This document shows positions 44,133 to 51,601 of a stretch of 64,000 bases of DNA, one piece after another. Where the stretch lies: positions 248,001-312,000 of the forward strand of contig JAIQGG010000002.1 of the NCBI GenBank assembly GCA_020072785.1, read 5' to 3'. The position numbers were made by a program, and so were the translations under genes. Under the pieces are notes generated by a model, which ran no database searches, was not told where the DNA came from, and saw only the letters and a program-made list of their open reading frames with translations. Position 1 is the first letter of the stretch; each line of letters starts with the position of its first letter. The stretch comes from Terriglobia bacterium. GTDB taxonomy: Bacteria; Acidobacteriota; Terriglobia; Acidiferrales; UBA7541.

Positions 44133-45345
44133 TTGCCGATCCTGCTTCACTCGCTCTGGCGTTACGCGCTGCTGCTCGTGGCGGCGGCGCCCCTGGCCTA
44201 TTACGCCGCCGCGACCTTGGCCGCCGCGCGCTTTTTCCGCCGCGAGCGCGCCCGCCAGCTCCCCGCGTTTACTCCCCCGGTGAGCGTCCTGAAGCCCGTG
44301 CGCGGCGTCGATTTCGCTTCCTACGAAAATTTCGCCAGTTTCTGCCTGCAGGACTATCCCGACTTCGAGCTGCTCTTCGCCGTCAACGATTCCGCCGATC
44401 CCGCCGTCGAACTGATCCACCGCCTGATGGCCGAATTCCCGCAGCGCCAGATCCGTCTGTTCATTGGCGCGCAGCCCCTCGGCGCCAACCGCAAGGTCAA
44501 CAAGCTCTGCCGCCTGGCCGCCGCGGCGCGCCACGATATCCTCGTCGTCAGCGACGGCGATGTGCGCGCCGGCCCGCGCTACCTGCGCGAAGTCGCCGCC
44601 CCCTTCGCCGATCCGCAGACCGGCGTCGTCACCTGCTTCTACCGCGGCATCGCGCAAGAAAACCTCTTTGCCGCTATCGAAGCCATCGGCGCCTCTTCGG
44701 ATTTTTTCGCCGGCGTCCTCATGGCCCATTGGCTCGAGGGCATGAGCTTCGCCCTGGGCGCCACCATGGCCACCACCAAAGCCTGGCTCGCCAAAATCGG
44801 CGGCTTCGAAGGCCTCGCCGCCACGCACTCGGACGATTACGAGCTCGGTCATCGCATCGCCCTGCAAGGCGGCCGCATCGTCCTTTCCCGCGAACCCGTC
44901 TGGACCATGTATCCGGCGCAGTCCGCGCGAGGTTTCTGGGAGCATCTGGGAGCATCAGGTGCGCTGGGCGCGCACCGTGCGCCTCTGCCGCCCGCTTTCC
45001 TTCGCCGGTCTGATCTTCACGCACGGCCTGCCCTGGGCCCTGCTCGCCGCGCTCCTCGTTCCCGGCAAAGCCTTGGCCGCCGCTTGGCTCGCCGGCTGGC
45101 TCCTCCTGCGCCTGCTGCAGGCCTGGGTGGTCGGCGTGTGGGGCGTCGGCGACGACGTTCTGCGCCGCAAGCTCTGGCTCGTGCCCTTCCGCGACGCTCT
45201 GTACTTTGCCGTCTGGCTCGCCAGTTTTACTTCCAATCGCATCACCTGGGGCGGCGCCGAGTTCGCGATGCAAAAGGGCCAGATGATCGCCGTCGAAGAA
45301 GACAACCCTGCCGCCGCGGCCCTTTCCACACGCCCGCGCAGTTAG
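44133..45345 (+). pseudogene. hpnI: hpnI-like glycosyltransferase, copy 2, frameshifted by a 10-bp tandem duplication
   Basis: From TTG 44133 the frame encodes VSVLKPVRGVDFASYENFAS, VSDGDVRAGPRYLREV and THSDDYELGHRIALQGGRIV, as expected for HpnI/GT21. At 44935-44954 the sequence TCTGGGAGCA occurs twice in tandem. Removing one copy restores ...GFWEHQVRWARTVRLCR, giving the QxxRW motif and an intact protein of about 400 residues ending at 45345. As written, the frame shifts right before that motif and continues to an unrelated end at 45545. Copy 1, about 3 kb upstream, is damaged in the same region. Confidence 0.87.
44935..44954 (+). repeat. 10-bp tandem duplication inside hpnI copy 2
   Basis: TCTGGGAGCA at 44935-44944 is repeated exactly at 44945-44954. 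A single unit keeps the hpnI frame; two units break it. The arrangement could change by replication slippage. Confidence 0.95.
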
Positions 45346-45428
45346 CCGCCGGAACTCTAAACTCGTTCTCCCTCCGCAGCCTTTGCCGAATTTCGTATTT
45401 CGAGTTTCGCCTTTCTCCCCCGCCCGGG

Positions 45429-45457
45429 TTGACGCTTGGCGCTTTCCTGATTAAAGT
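45429..45457 (+). promoter_or_regulatory. Candidate promoter for tRNA-Gln
   Basis: TTGACG (45429-45434), a 17-base spacer and TAAAGT (45452-45457). Transcription from about 45464 would give a leader of about 60 bases before the tRNA. Confidence 0.5.
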
Positions 45458-45523
45458 AGAAGAGATGAATCGCGGTTGCCGGGACACCCGGAGTTGCCGC
45501 GGTTCCTTTTTGTTCCTCCCCGC

Positions 45524-45598
45524 TGGGAGGTCGTCCAATCGGTAGGACTCCAGACTCTGACTCTGGCTATCCTGGTTCGAGTCCAGGCCTCCCAGCCA
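45524..45598 (+). tRNA. tRNA-Gln (anticodon CTG), CCA encoded
   Basis: A full cloverleaf can be drawn. The acceptor stem is TGGGAGG (45524-45530) with CCTCCCA (45588-45594). The anticodon arm is CCAGA-CTCTGAC-TCTGG, anticodon CTG. The T arm is CCTGG-TTCGAGT-CCAGG. G at 45595 is the discriminator and CCA at 45596-45598 is encoded. The 5-bp stems are perfect. Confidence 0.96.
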
Positions 45599-45938
45599 AA
45601 TTTTCTTGCCGCCAGCACCCAGGAAAGAAAGGCCTTCTGGCTTCTTCGCAGAAGACTTCGCGGAGTTGTCCGCGTTCGGGACGCACGTGGGTAGGGAATA
45701 CCGGCTGGGCATCTCCAAGATGGGCAAGAAGTTCGCGCTCTTGCCGAACATGAGCAAGGTGCTGTGCACGGAGGAGTCGCCACGGCCTGTGAAGAAGCTT
45801 CCGCGGGCGCTGCGACCGGGCCCGAAGAAGAAAAGTAAAGGAAAGAGTGTCCGGGGCGGCTGGCCGAGCTGGCCGTCCGCTTTCCATCTTGACGCTGCTC
45901 CGATCGCTCGCCGCTGCGGATTTACCCTAAAAAGCTGC
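45599..45938. other. Gap between tRNA-Gln and the rhodanese gene
   Basis: An open plus-strand frame runs through here (for example ISKMGKKFALLPNMSKVL), but it has no ribosome site and no family I recognise. It continues antisense to the rhodanese gene. I regard it as unassigned, possibly a decayed gene. Confidence 0.35.
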
Positions 45939-46430
45939 TTAAAGCCCCTTTTGGATGGGGTAGCCCTTGGCCACCCAGTCCGTGGCGAAGTCCGTGGGGA
46001 GGATGAGTACGCGCAGGTGCGTGAAGCCCATTTCGCGCAGCGCGGCGAAGGCCGGGCGGATGTTGGGGCAGTGCGAAAGGGGGCAGCAGCCGCAATAGAC
46101 CACCAGATTCGTCTCGCGCGGAAGAGTTCCCGCCCATTTTTTCAGATCGGCAAGGCCCTGTGCGGCCGACGCGGAGCCGTGGAACGTAGCCCCGGGGATG
46201 TGCGCGCCTTCGAAGAGGGTGCGGAAACCGGCACAGACGACAACCGGGGCGCCGGCGCTCTTCGCCGCCGCGAGCTCGCGGACGAGATCCGCCGGCTGGA
46301 CGGTCTGTGCGGGCGTCCAGGGATCGGACGCGGCGGGCGCCGGCAGGAATGCCAGCAGCACGGCGAGTGCGGCGAGCATGCCGAAAACGAGCAGGGCTTT
46401 CAGGGATGCGCTTTTTTTCTGGACAGGCAT
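45939..46430 (-). CDS. Exported rhodanese-like protein
   Basis: A 163-residue protein with an N-terminal signal or anchor (LKALLVFGMLAALAVLLAFL) and a single rhodanese-fold domain (residues 40-160). The active loop reads YCGCCPLSHCPN: four cysteines, not the usual CxxxxR/T loop of sulfurtransferases. Such loops recur in acidobacterial rhodanese-like proteins. It may act in periplasmic sulfur or redox chemistry rather than thiosulfate sulfur transfer. It is separated from the next minus-strand gene by 30 bases. Confidence 0.8.
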   Translation of the reverse strand: MPVQKKSASLKALLVFGMLAALAVLLAFLPAPAASDPWTPAQTVQPADLVRELAAAKSAGAPVVVCAGFRTLFEGAHIPGATFHGSASAAQGLADLKKWAGTLPRETNLVVYCGCCPLSHCPNIRPAFAALREMGFTHLRVLILPTDFATDWVAKGYPIQKGL

Positions 46431-46460
46431 ATGCGGACACCTCGCTAGGGGAATTTGTAA

Positions 46461-47429
46461 CTAGCCGCCGGATTTCGCCGTGCGCTGGCGTTGCATTTTC
46501 TGCGCCGTGGTGCGCAGCGTCTCTGGGACGTTTTTGTTGGAGATGAGCATCTTGAGGTCCTGGGCATTCAAGAGCGGCAGCATGTGCAGAGAAACGTCCA
46601 GCGGCGTCTTGGGATTGTTCATGAGGCTGCGGATGACCAGGTAGTTCTTGCGGAAATTACGGTTGTTGGCGATGAGCCGCAGGATCTCGTCGCTCAGGTT
46701 GGTCATCGCCGCGAAGGATTCGACTTCGCGGTCGGTCAGGCGCGGCGACTGCAGGACGGCGCGCTGCACGACCTTGTTGGAATCGCGAATCAGCGAGCGC
46801 CGCTCGCCCGAGCCCCCTTTGAGGGCCAACTGCACACGCTGAGATACGGTCATCTTGGCGAGCCTTTGCAGCAGCGTCTGCTGTTTGACCTTATCCGGCT
46901 CCGCGGCGGCCACCCCTTCCGCCAGCGCGGCTTCATCCACCGCCGAGCTGCGCAGTTCCTCGAGCTGCTTTTTCTGGTTGATCGTGACCGAGGTGGAATG
47001 TTCGAGCGCGGCAGCCAGCGCCGGGCAGCCGCTGACGCGGTCCAGCTCCTCCATCAGCGCCTGGATGTGCTGCGTGGAAAGATGGCGCACCACGGGAACG
47101 AGATCTTCGGCGGGGCAGGCCTTGTTGTGAACCAGGGCTTCGCCGATGCCCGGCTTGTCCGCGAGATTGTGCGCGCAGTAGTGGAAGAGCGCAGGCAGGG
47201 TCTTTTCCCGCTTGAGGGCGGCCACGAAGGACTCGACGGACTGCGCGAGCAGCGCCTGCTGGGCATGCTCGGCGATCATGGTGTCGTCATCGACGGAAAA
47301 GACGACCAGGATTTCGGCGCGGTCGGGGGGCTCGAGATGCAGGGTGCCGCCGCAGATGGCCAACTTGCGCTCGCGCGTGGCGCGCCCGATGCGAAACTGC
47401 TCGAGTTGTTCAGCGGTAAGAGGATCCAC
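46461..47429 (-). CDS. Conserved hypothetical protein, helical
   Basis: A 322-residue, mostly helical, cytoplasmic protein without signal peptide or membrane helix. The C-terminal half contains repeated ~40-residue helical units (for example LSDEILRLIANNRNFRKNYL and TPLDVSLHMLPLLNAQDLKM), resembling HEAT-like arrays. The N-terminus (MDPLTAEQLEQFRIGRATRERKLAI) is unlike any family I can name. It overlaps the rodZ gene by 20 bases, so the two are translationally linked. This suggests a link to cell shape or envelope control, but the function is unknown. Confidence 0.75.
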   Translation of the reverse strand: MDPLTAEQLEQFRIGRATRERKLAICGGTLHLEPPDRAEILVVFSVDDDTMIAEHAQQALLAQSVESFVAALKREKTLPALFHYCAHNLADKPGIGEALVHNKACPAEDLVPVVRHLSTQHIQALMEELDRVSGCPALAAALEHSTSVTINQKKQLEELRSSAVDEAALAEGVAAAEPDKVKQQTLLQRLAKMTVSQRVQLALKGGSGERRSLIRDSNKVVQRAVLQSPRLTDREVESFAAMTNLSDEILRLIANNRNFRKNYLVIRSLMNNPKTPLDVSLHMLPLLNAQDLKMLISNKNVPETLRTTAQKMQRQRTAKSGG

Positions 47430-48228
47430 GGGTTGTCTGCCTCAGGTCTTTGCGACTTAAGCTGATTGTACCCGAGGAGCCGGGAGTGCCAATGGGCGGC
47501 ATGGCCTGGCCGTTCAATTCCAGCAACACCGCGCTGGAGTCTGCGGCGGTTACTTCGAAGCGCTCATTGGCGGCGAAGTGCAGAGTGTCGCCGGAGTGCA
47601 TTTCCCCGTCCAGGAGGACGACGCCGTCGGCCACGATGCGCACGCGGGTGGCGGCGCTGGCGGAAACGGAGAGATCCAGGGAGGAGTCCGCGGGGGCGCT
47701 GGCGGCAGGCTTCTTTTCCGCCGGCGCAAGTGACGCAGCGGCGGCGGGCGTGGTGACAGGGGGCGCGGTGGCCGCCGGTGTGCTGGCAGCGGACGCGGAG
47801 GATGGAGAATTCACCGGGACGCTGACCGCGGCGGTGTGCGCGGAGCGGCGCGCGGAAAGACGGCGCCAGCCGTAGACAGCGCCGACGAGAAGCAGGAGGA
47901 ACACGAGGGCGGCCACGGCGGCGGGGAGCCAGCGCGGCATCTCCTGAGGCGTGGGCGCGAGGGTCTGGTACGGCTGCGGGGGCGGCTCCTTGCTGCGGGC
48001 CAGATCGAATTCGGCGAGGAGGCTGTCTTCGTCGAGGCCGAGGTAGCGGGCGATGCTGCGCACGAAACCGCGGGCGAAGACGCCGCCGGGCAGCTTGCTC
48101 CACTCCTCGCTTTCCAGGGCTTGGAGATAGCGATTGGAGATGCGTGTGGCGGCGGAGATCTCATCCAGGGAAACCTCGCGCATCTCGCGCTCGCGCTTCA
48201 ATCGCTCGCCAAAAGTGCCCTGGGCCAT
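47410..48228 (-). CDS. rodZ: RodZ-like cytoskeletal protein
   Basis: A 272-residue protein with the RodZ layout. An N-terminal Xre-type helix-turn-helix (GERLKREREMREVSLDEISA, TRISNRYLQALE) is followed by one transmembrane helix (about 112-134, WLPAAVAALVFLLLLVGAVYGW), a low-complexity Ala/Pro/Ser linker, and a C-terminal beta domain (DUF4115-like, VRIVADGVVLLDGEMHSGDTL). It links MreB filaments to the cell wall machinery. Start at the ATG at 48228; an in-frame upstream extension is Pro/Arg-rich and unlikely to be translated. Confidence 0.88.
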   Translation of the reverse strand: MAQGTFGERLKREREMREVSLDEISAATRISNRYLQALESEEWSKLPGGVFARGFVRSIARYLGLDEDSLLAEFDLARSKEPPPQPYQTLAPTPQEMPRWLPAAVAALVFLLLLVGAVYGWRRLSARRSAHTAAVSVPVNSPSSASAASTPAATAPPVTTPAAAASLAPAEKKPAASAPADSSLDLSVSASAATRVRIVADGVVLLDGEMHSGDTLHFAANERFEVTAADSSAVLLELNGQAMPPIGTPGSSGTISLSRKDLRQTTRGSSYR

Positions 48229-48421
48229 AAAAAGGAACCTGCCAGAAGTATGCGGCTGGTGACGGGGCGGGGTGCGGAAACCCGTCCGAGGAACTATAGG
48301 CGGGCCGTGGGGGAGTGTCAAACGGGAGCAAGAAAAAGAAGGTCAGCTACACGGCGCCTGATTCAGGCGAAGAGATGTACCAGCGGCATTGCGCCATCCG
48401 CCTGGCTTTAGGGAAAAAGCT

Positions 48422-49834
48422 TCAATCGCCGGTCTTGGAGAGGATCTTTACCAATTCGTATAAGAACGTCTGGCCTTCGTAGAAGGATTGCACGCTCATC
48501 CGTTCATCCCGTCCATGGAAGCGGATGTCATCGCGGTCCATGAAAAGACCCTGGACTCCATAAGTCGGAATGCCAGCCGCGCGCAGGTATGCCCCGTCGG
48601 TTGCGCCCATGACCATGGTTGGCACGACCGGCACACCGGGCCAAAGAGTGTCCGTGACGCGGCTAACGGCTTTCAATACATCCGGCCGCAAAGCAGAAGC
48701 CGGTCCCTTCGTCACGTCGTGGATAATCTTCACGGTGACCTGGTCGTCTGCCAGGATCTTTTGCAACGTGTTCTGCACATAATCGACGGAATCCTCGGGC
48801 AGGACCCGGCAGTTCACGGTCGCAGCCGCAAGTTGTGGCAAAGCGTTCATCGCGTGCCCGCCTTCCAATTGCGTTGCCACACAGGTAGTGCGGAGCGTGG
48901 CGTTCCACGCCGGAGAAGCCGCTGCAACCCGCGGCATGGCCTCCTGCGAACCTTCGGCGACCTTCGCGAGATCTTCTTTCAGGGGGCCCGTTTCGAGCTT
49001 GGCCATCTGCTGGAAATAAGCCGCGGTCACTTCGTTGGTCTTCAGCGGAAATCCGAAGTGCGAAAGGCGTTCCAGAGCGCCGGCGAGATGATAGATGGCA
49101 TTATCCGGCACCGGCAGCGAGCTGTGACCGCCCTTGTTTCGCACCTCCAGCCGAAAATTGATCACGTACTTCTCGCTCACCTGCAAGTCGTTGGAGATAT
49201 TCTTGCCGCCCGCCGATTCGCCCCAACCGCCCTCGTTCAGAGCCAGCTCTGCATCGATCAGATCCCGGTGGTTCTTGAGCAGCCAAACGACACCGTTGTA
49301 CGGACCGCCGCCCTCTTCATCCGCGGTAAGCGCCACGATGATATCGCGGTCGGGCCGGAACCCTTCCTGCTTGTAGCGGATCAAGTTTGCGATCCAGATG
49401 GCCGCCTGTGCCTTATCGTCACCGGTGCCCCGGCCGTAAAAGTAGCCATCCTTTTCAATGAATTGAAACGGGTCCAGACTCCAGTCCTCCCGCTTGGCTT
49501 CCACGACATCCGTGTGGGCGAGAAGCAGAAGCGGCTTGCGGGCCCCCGTGCCGTGATAGCGAACCACGAGATTAGCCTTCTTTGGGTTCGCGCCGCCCAC
49601 AAAGATATCGGACTCGGGGAATTCCGCGGCTCTCAACCGCGCTGCCGCTGCCCGGACAACGGGAGTGGTCGCGCCCGTCGTATAACCAGACTGGATTTCG
49701 ACAAATTCTTTGTAGATAGCGTGCGCGAGCTGTTTTTCCGCCTCCGGCCGCATCGATTGGGCGCTGAGGGTAGCCGCGCAGAGAAACGGGATGAGGAGCA
49801 ATCCGAGGATGGGACACTTTTTTACGGTCAGCAT
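48422..49834 (-). CDS. Exported M20-family metallopeptidase
   Basis: A 470-residue peptidase with a signal peptide (ILGLLLIPFLCAATLSAQS). Zinc ligands and catalytic residues are in LLLAHTDVVEA (His, Asp) and LTADEEGGGPYN (Glu-Glu). A dimerisation domain follows (VRNKGGHSSLPVPDNAIYHL). It ends with a conserved ligand region (IRFHGRDERMSVQSFYEGQ, His ligand). M20 enzymes of this type cleave C-terminal residues of di- or tripeptides. It is probably periplasmic or secreted and involved in peptide scavenging. It is not obviously linked to its neighbours. Confidence 0.92.
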   Translation of the reverse strand: MLTVKKCPILGLLLIPFLCAATLSAQSMRPEAEKQLAHAIYKEFVEIQSGYTTGATTPVVRAAAARLRAAEFPESDIFVGGANPKKANLVVRYHGTGARKPLLLLAHTDVVEAKREDWSLDPFQFIEKDGYFYGRGTGDDKAQAAIWIANLIRYKQEGFRPDRDIIVALTADEEGGGPYNGVVWLLKNHRDLIDAELALNEGGWGESAGGKNISNDLQVSEKYVINFRLEVRNKGGHSSLPVPDNAIYHLAGALERLSHFGFPLKTNEVTAAYFQQMAKLETGPLKEDLAKVAEGSQEAMPRVAAASPAWNATLRTTCVATQLEGGHAMNALPQLAAATVNCRVLPEDSVDYVQNTLQKILADDQVTVKIIHDVTKGPASALRPDVLKAVSRVTDTLWPGVPVVPTMVMGATDGAYLRAAGIPTYGVQGLFMDRDDIRFHGRDERMSVQSFYEGQTFLYELVKILSKTGD

Positions 49835-50299
49835 CGCGACATTGTTCCACGATGGGCATATTGATGCAACTTTTCAATGCCGCCTTTTCAATGCCGCCAC
49901 ACTTCTCGCGCGATTGCCTGAAGCCAATGCCCCTATGCTCTGGAGGGAGCCGATCGCCTTCCAGCGGCTTACCCGAGTGTGTTTAGGAAATGGCTCTGCT
50001 TGGCCGCCGAGTGTTTAGCGCTAGCTGGCGGGAACAGCCGTGGGGGCTGAAAAACTCACTCATTATCACCAGCCATCGGCAGGGTTACCCGCCCGCCGAG
50101 GAAACCCCACCGCTACTAGGCAGAAATGAGCGGCCAAGAGAGAGATGCGGGTATGGCAACCCAGGGCGAGGAGTTAGTTGCGCGTCGGAAAGCGGGCTGC
50201 TTATACTGGCCTGTAGCGCGGCCCGTCATGGGAACCTTTCCGCGGGTGCAGGCAGTAGTGCAGGCCGGCGGAGAACTTGAGGCACGGATTTAACCAGAC
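49835..50299. other. Gap of 465 bases upstream of the GGDEF gene
   Basis: Only a 14-bp perfect tandem duplication (49871-49898) stands out. No tRNA, riboswitch or convincing short gene is seen. Promoters for both flanking genes (divergent) should lie here. Confidence 0.5.
49871..49898. repeat. 14-bp tandem duplication
   Basis: TTTTCAATGCCGCC occurs twice in direct tandem, just upstream of the M20 peptidase gene. Confidence 0.9.
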
Positions 50300-51457
50300 A
50301 TGGAGGAAGTGAAACAATTTCCGGCCGTGGAACGACGCCGCAACCCGAGTGTGGCGCTAGAACGGCGCGAAGCGGGCGAAGTCGCCATCTTCCAGGAGCT
50401 GGGCAAAGCCCTCACGTCTTCCCTCCAGCTCGACCAGGTCCTCAGCACAATTATGGAGAAGATTGACCAGTTTTTGCGTCCGGACAACTGGTCGCTGCTG
50501 CTGCTGGATGAGAGCAAGCAGGAGCTGTATTTCGAGCTGGCCATCGGCAAGGCCTCGCAGTCGCTGAAGGATGTGCGCATCAAGATGGGGCAGGGCATCG
50601 CGGGCTGGGTGGCGCAGCACGGGGAAGCCGTGGTGGTGCCGGACGTCTCCAAGGACACGCGTTTTTTCTCGCAGGTGGACGAAAAGACGAAAATGGAGAC
50701 GCATTCGATCGTGGCCGTGCCGGTGAAGTTCCGGGACACCTGTCTGGGCGTGATCGAGCTGATCAACTGCTACGGCAAAGAGGGCTTCCAGGAGCGCGAC
50801 CTCAAGCTGCTGGAGGCGCTGGCGGATTTCGCGGCCATCGCCCTGGAGAACGCGCGGCATGTGAAGCGCATCCACGAACTGACGATCACCGATGACTGCA
50901 CGAGCCTGTACAACGCGCGGCACATGACATTTATCCTCGATACGGAAATCTACCGCTCGAAGCGCTACAACTACGAATTTTCCCTGGTGTTCATCGACCT
51001 GGACCACTTCAAGCTGGTCAACGATACACACGGCCATTTGGTGGGCTCGCGGCTGCTGGGGGAGATCGGCGAGGCGCTGAAGACCCACTGCCGGCTGATC
51101 GATTTTGCCTTTCGTTATGGCGGGGATGAGTTCGTGATCCTGCTGCCGCAGACGTCCAAGGAAAATGCGCTGAACGTGGCGCGCCGGCTGCACCGCCTGG
51201 TTCGCGAGACAGTGTGGCTGGTGAAAGAAGGCCTGAACATCCACGTCACGGCGAGCATCGGCGTGGCCGCCTATCCGCAGGATTCGCGCACCAAAGAAGG
51301 CGTGATGCACCTGGCGGACGAGGCCATGTACCTGGTGAAGAATACGAATCGCGACAGCGTGGCCGCGGCGAACATGGGCATCCTCAGCCCGCAGTCCGCG
51401 GAAACCCCCGGATCGCCGGACGCCGCCGGAAGTTCCCGAGCCACGGACAGAACCTGA
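50300..51457 (+). CDS. GAF-GGDEF diguanylate cyclase
   Basis: A 385-residue soluble protein with a GAF sensor (about residues 25-185; MGQGIAGWVAQHGEAVVVPD and AVPVKFRDTCLGVIELIN) and a GGDEF cyclase domain (about 190-355). The active site is RYGGDEFV and the metal-site loop VFIDLDHFKLVNDTHGH; the D-LTGLYN motif is degenerate (DDCTSLYNARH). No RxxD inhibitory site is evident. It makes c-di-GMP in response to a small ligand. The gene is 145 bases before the LPS-export genes, with a repeat pair in between. Confidence 0.92.
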   Translation: MEEVKQFPAVERRRNPSVALERREAGEVAIFQELGKALTSSLQLDQVLSTIMEKIDQFLRPDNWSLLLLDESKQELYFELAIGKASQSLKDVRIKMGQGIAGWVAQHGEAVVVPDVSKDTRFFSQVDEKTKMETHSIVAVPVKFRDTCLGVIELINCYGKEGFQERDLKLLEALADFAAIALENARHVKRIHELTITDDCTSLYNARHMTFILDTEIYRSKRYNYEFSLVFIDLDHFKLVNDTHGHLVGSRLLGEIGEALKTHCRLIDFAFRYGGDEFVILLPQTSKENALNVARRLHRLVRETVWLVKEGLNIHVTASIGVAAYPQDSRTKEGVMHLADEAMYLVKNTNRDSVAAANMGILSPQSAETPGSPDAAGSSRATDRT

Positions 51458-51525
51458 CCCCGGAAGCGCGCGCGGGCGCGTGTTGTTCCTTGCCTCTGGC
51501 TTACCTATACTCAAAGCGAACGGAC

Positions 51526-51574
51526 GTTGACTGCTTCGCGGTCACACTTGCCGTTGACCGCTCTGCGGTCACAC
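51526..51574 (+). repeat. GACCGC/GCGGTC palindromic repeat, copies 4 and 5 in tandem
   Basis: Two near-identical units: GTTGACTGC-TTC-GCGGTCACAC at 51526-51547 and GTTGACCGC-TCT-GCGGTCACAC at 51553-51574, five bases apart. They lie directly before the ribosome site of the lptC/lptA-like gene. Confidence 0.85.
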
Positions 51575-51601
51575 GTACAAAGGAGCCGGCGCACCCGCAC
51601 G

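Noticed and set aside
45242-45769. A minus-strand frame containing GGLDSNQDSQSQ.
   Set aside because: This is the familiar false translation of a tRNA gene. The tRNA-Gln cloverleaf at 45524-45598 explains it.
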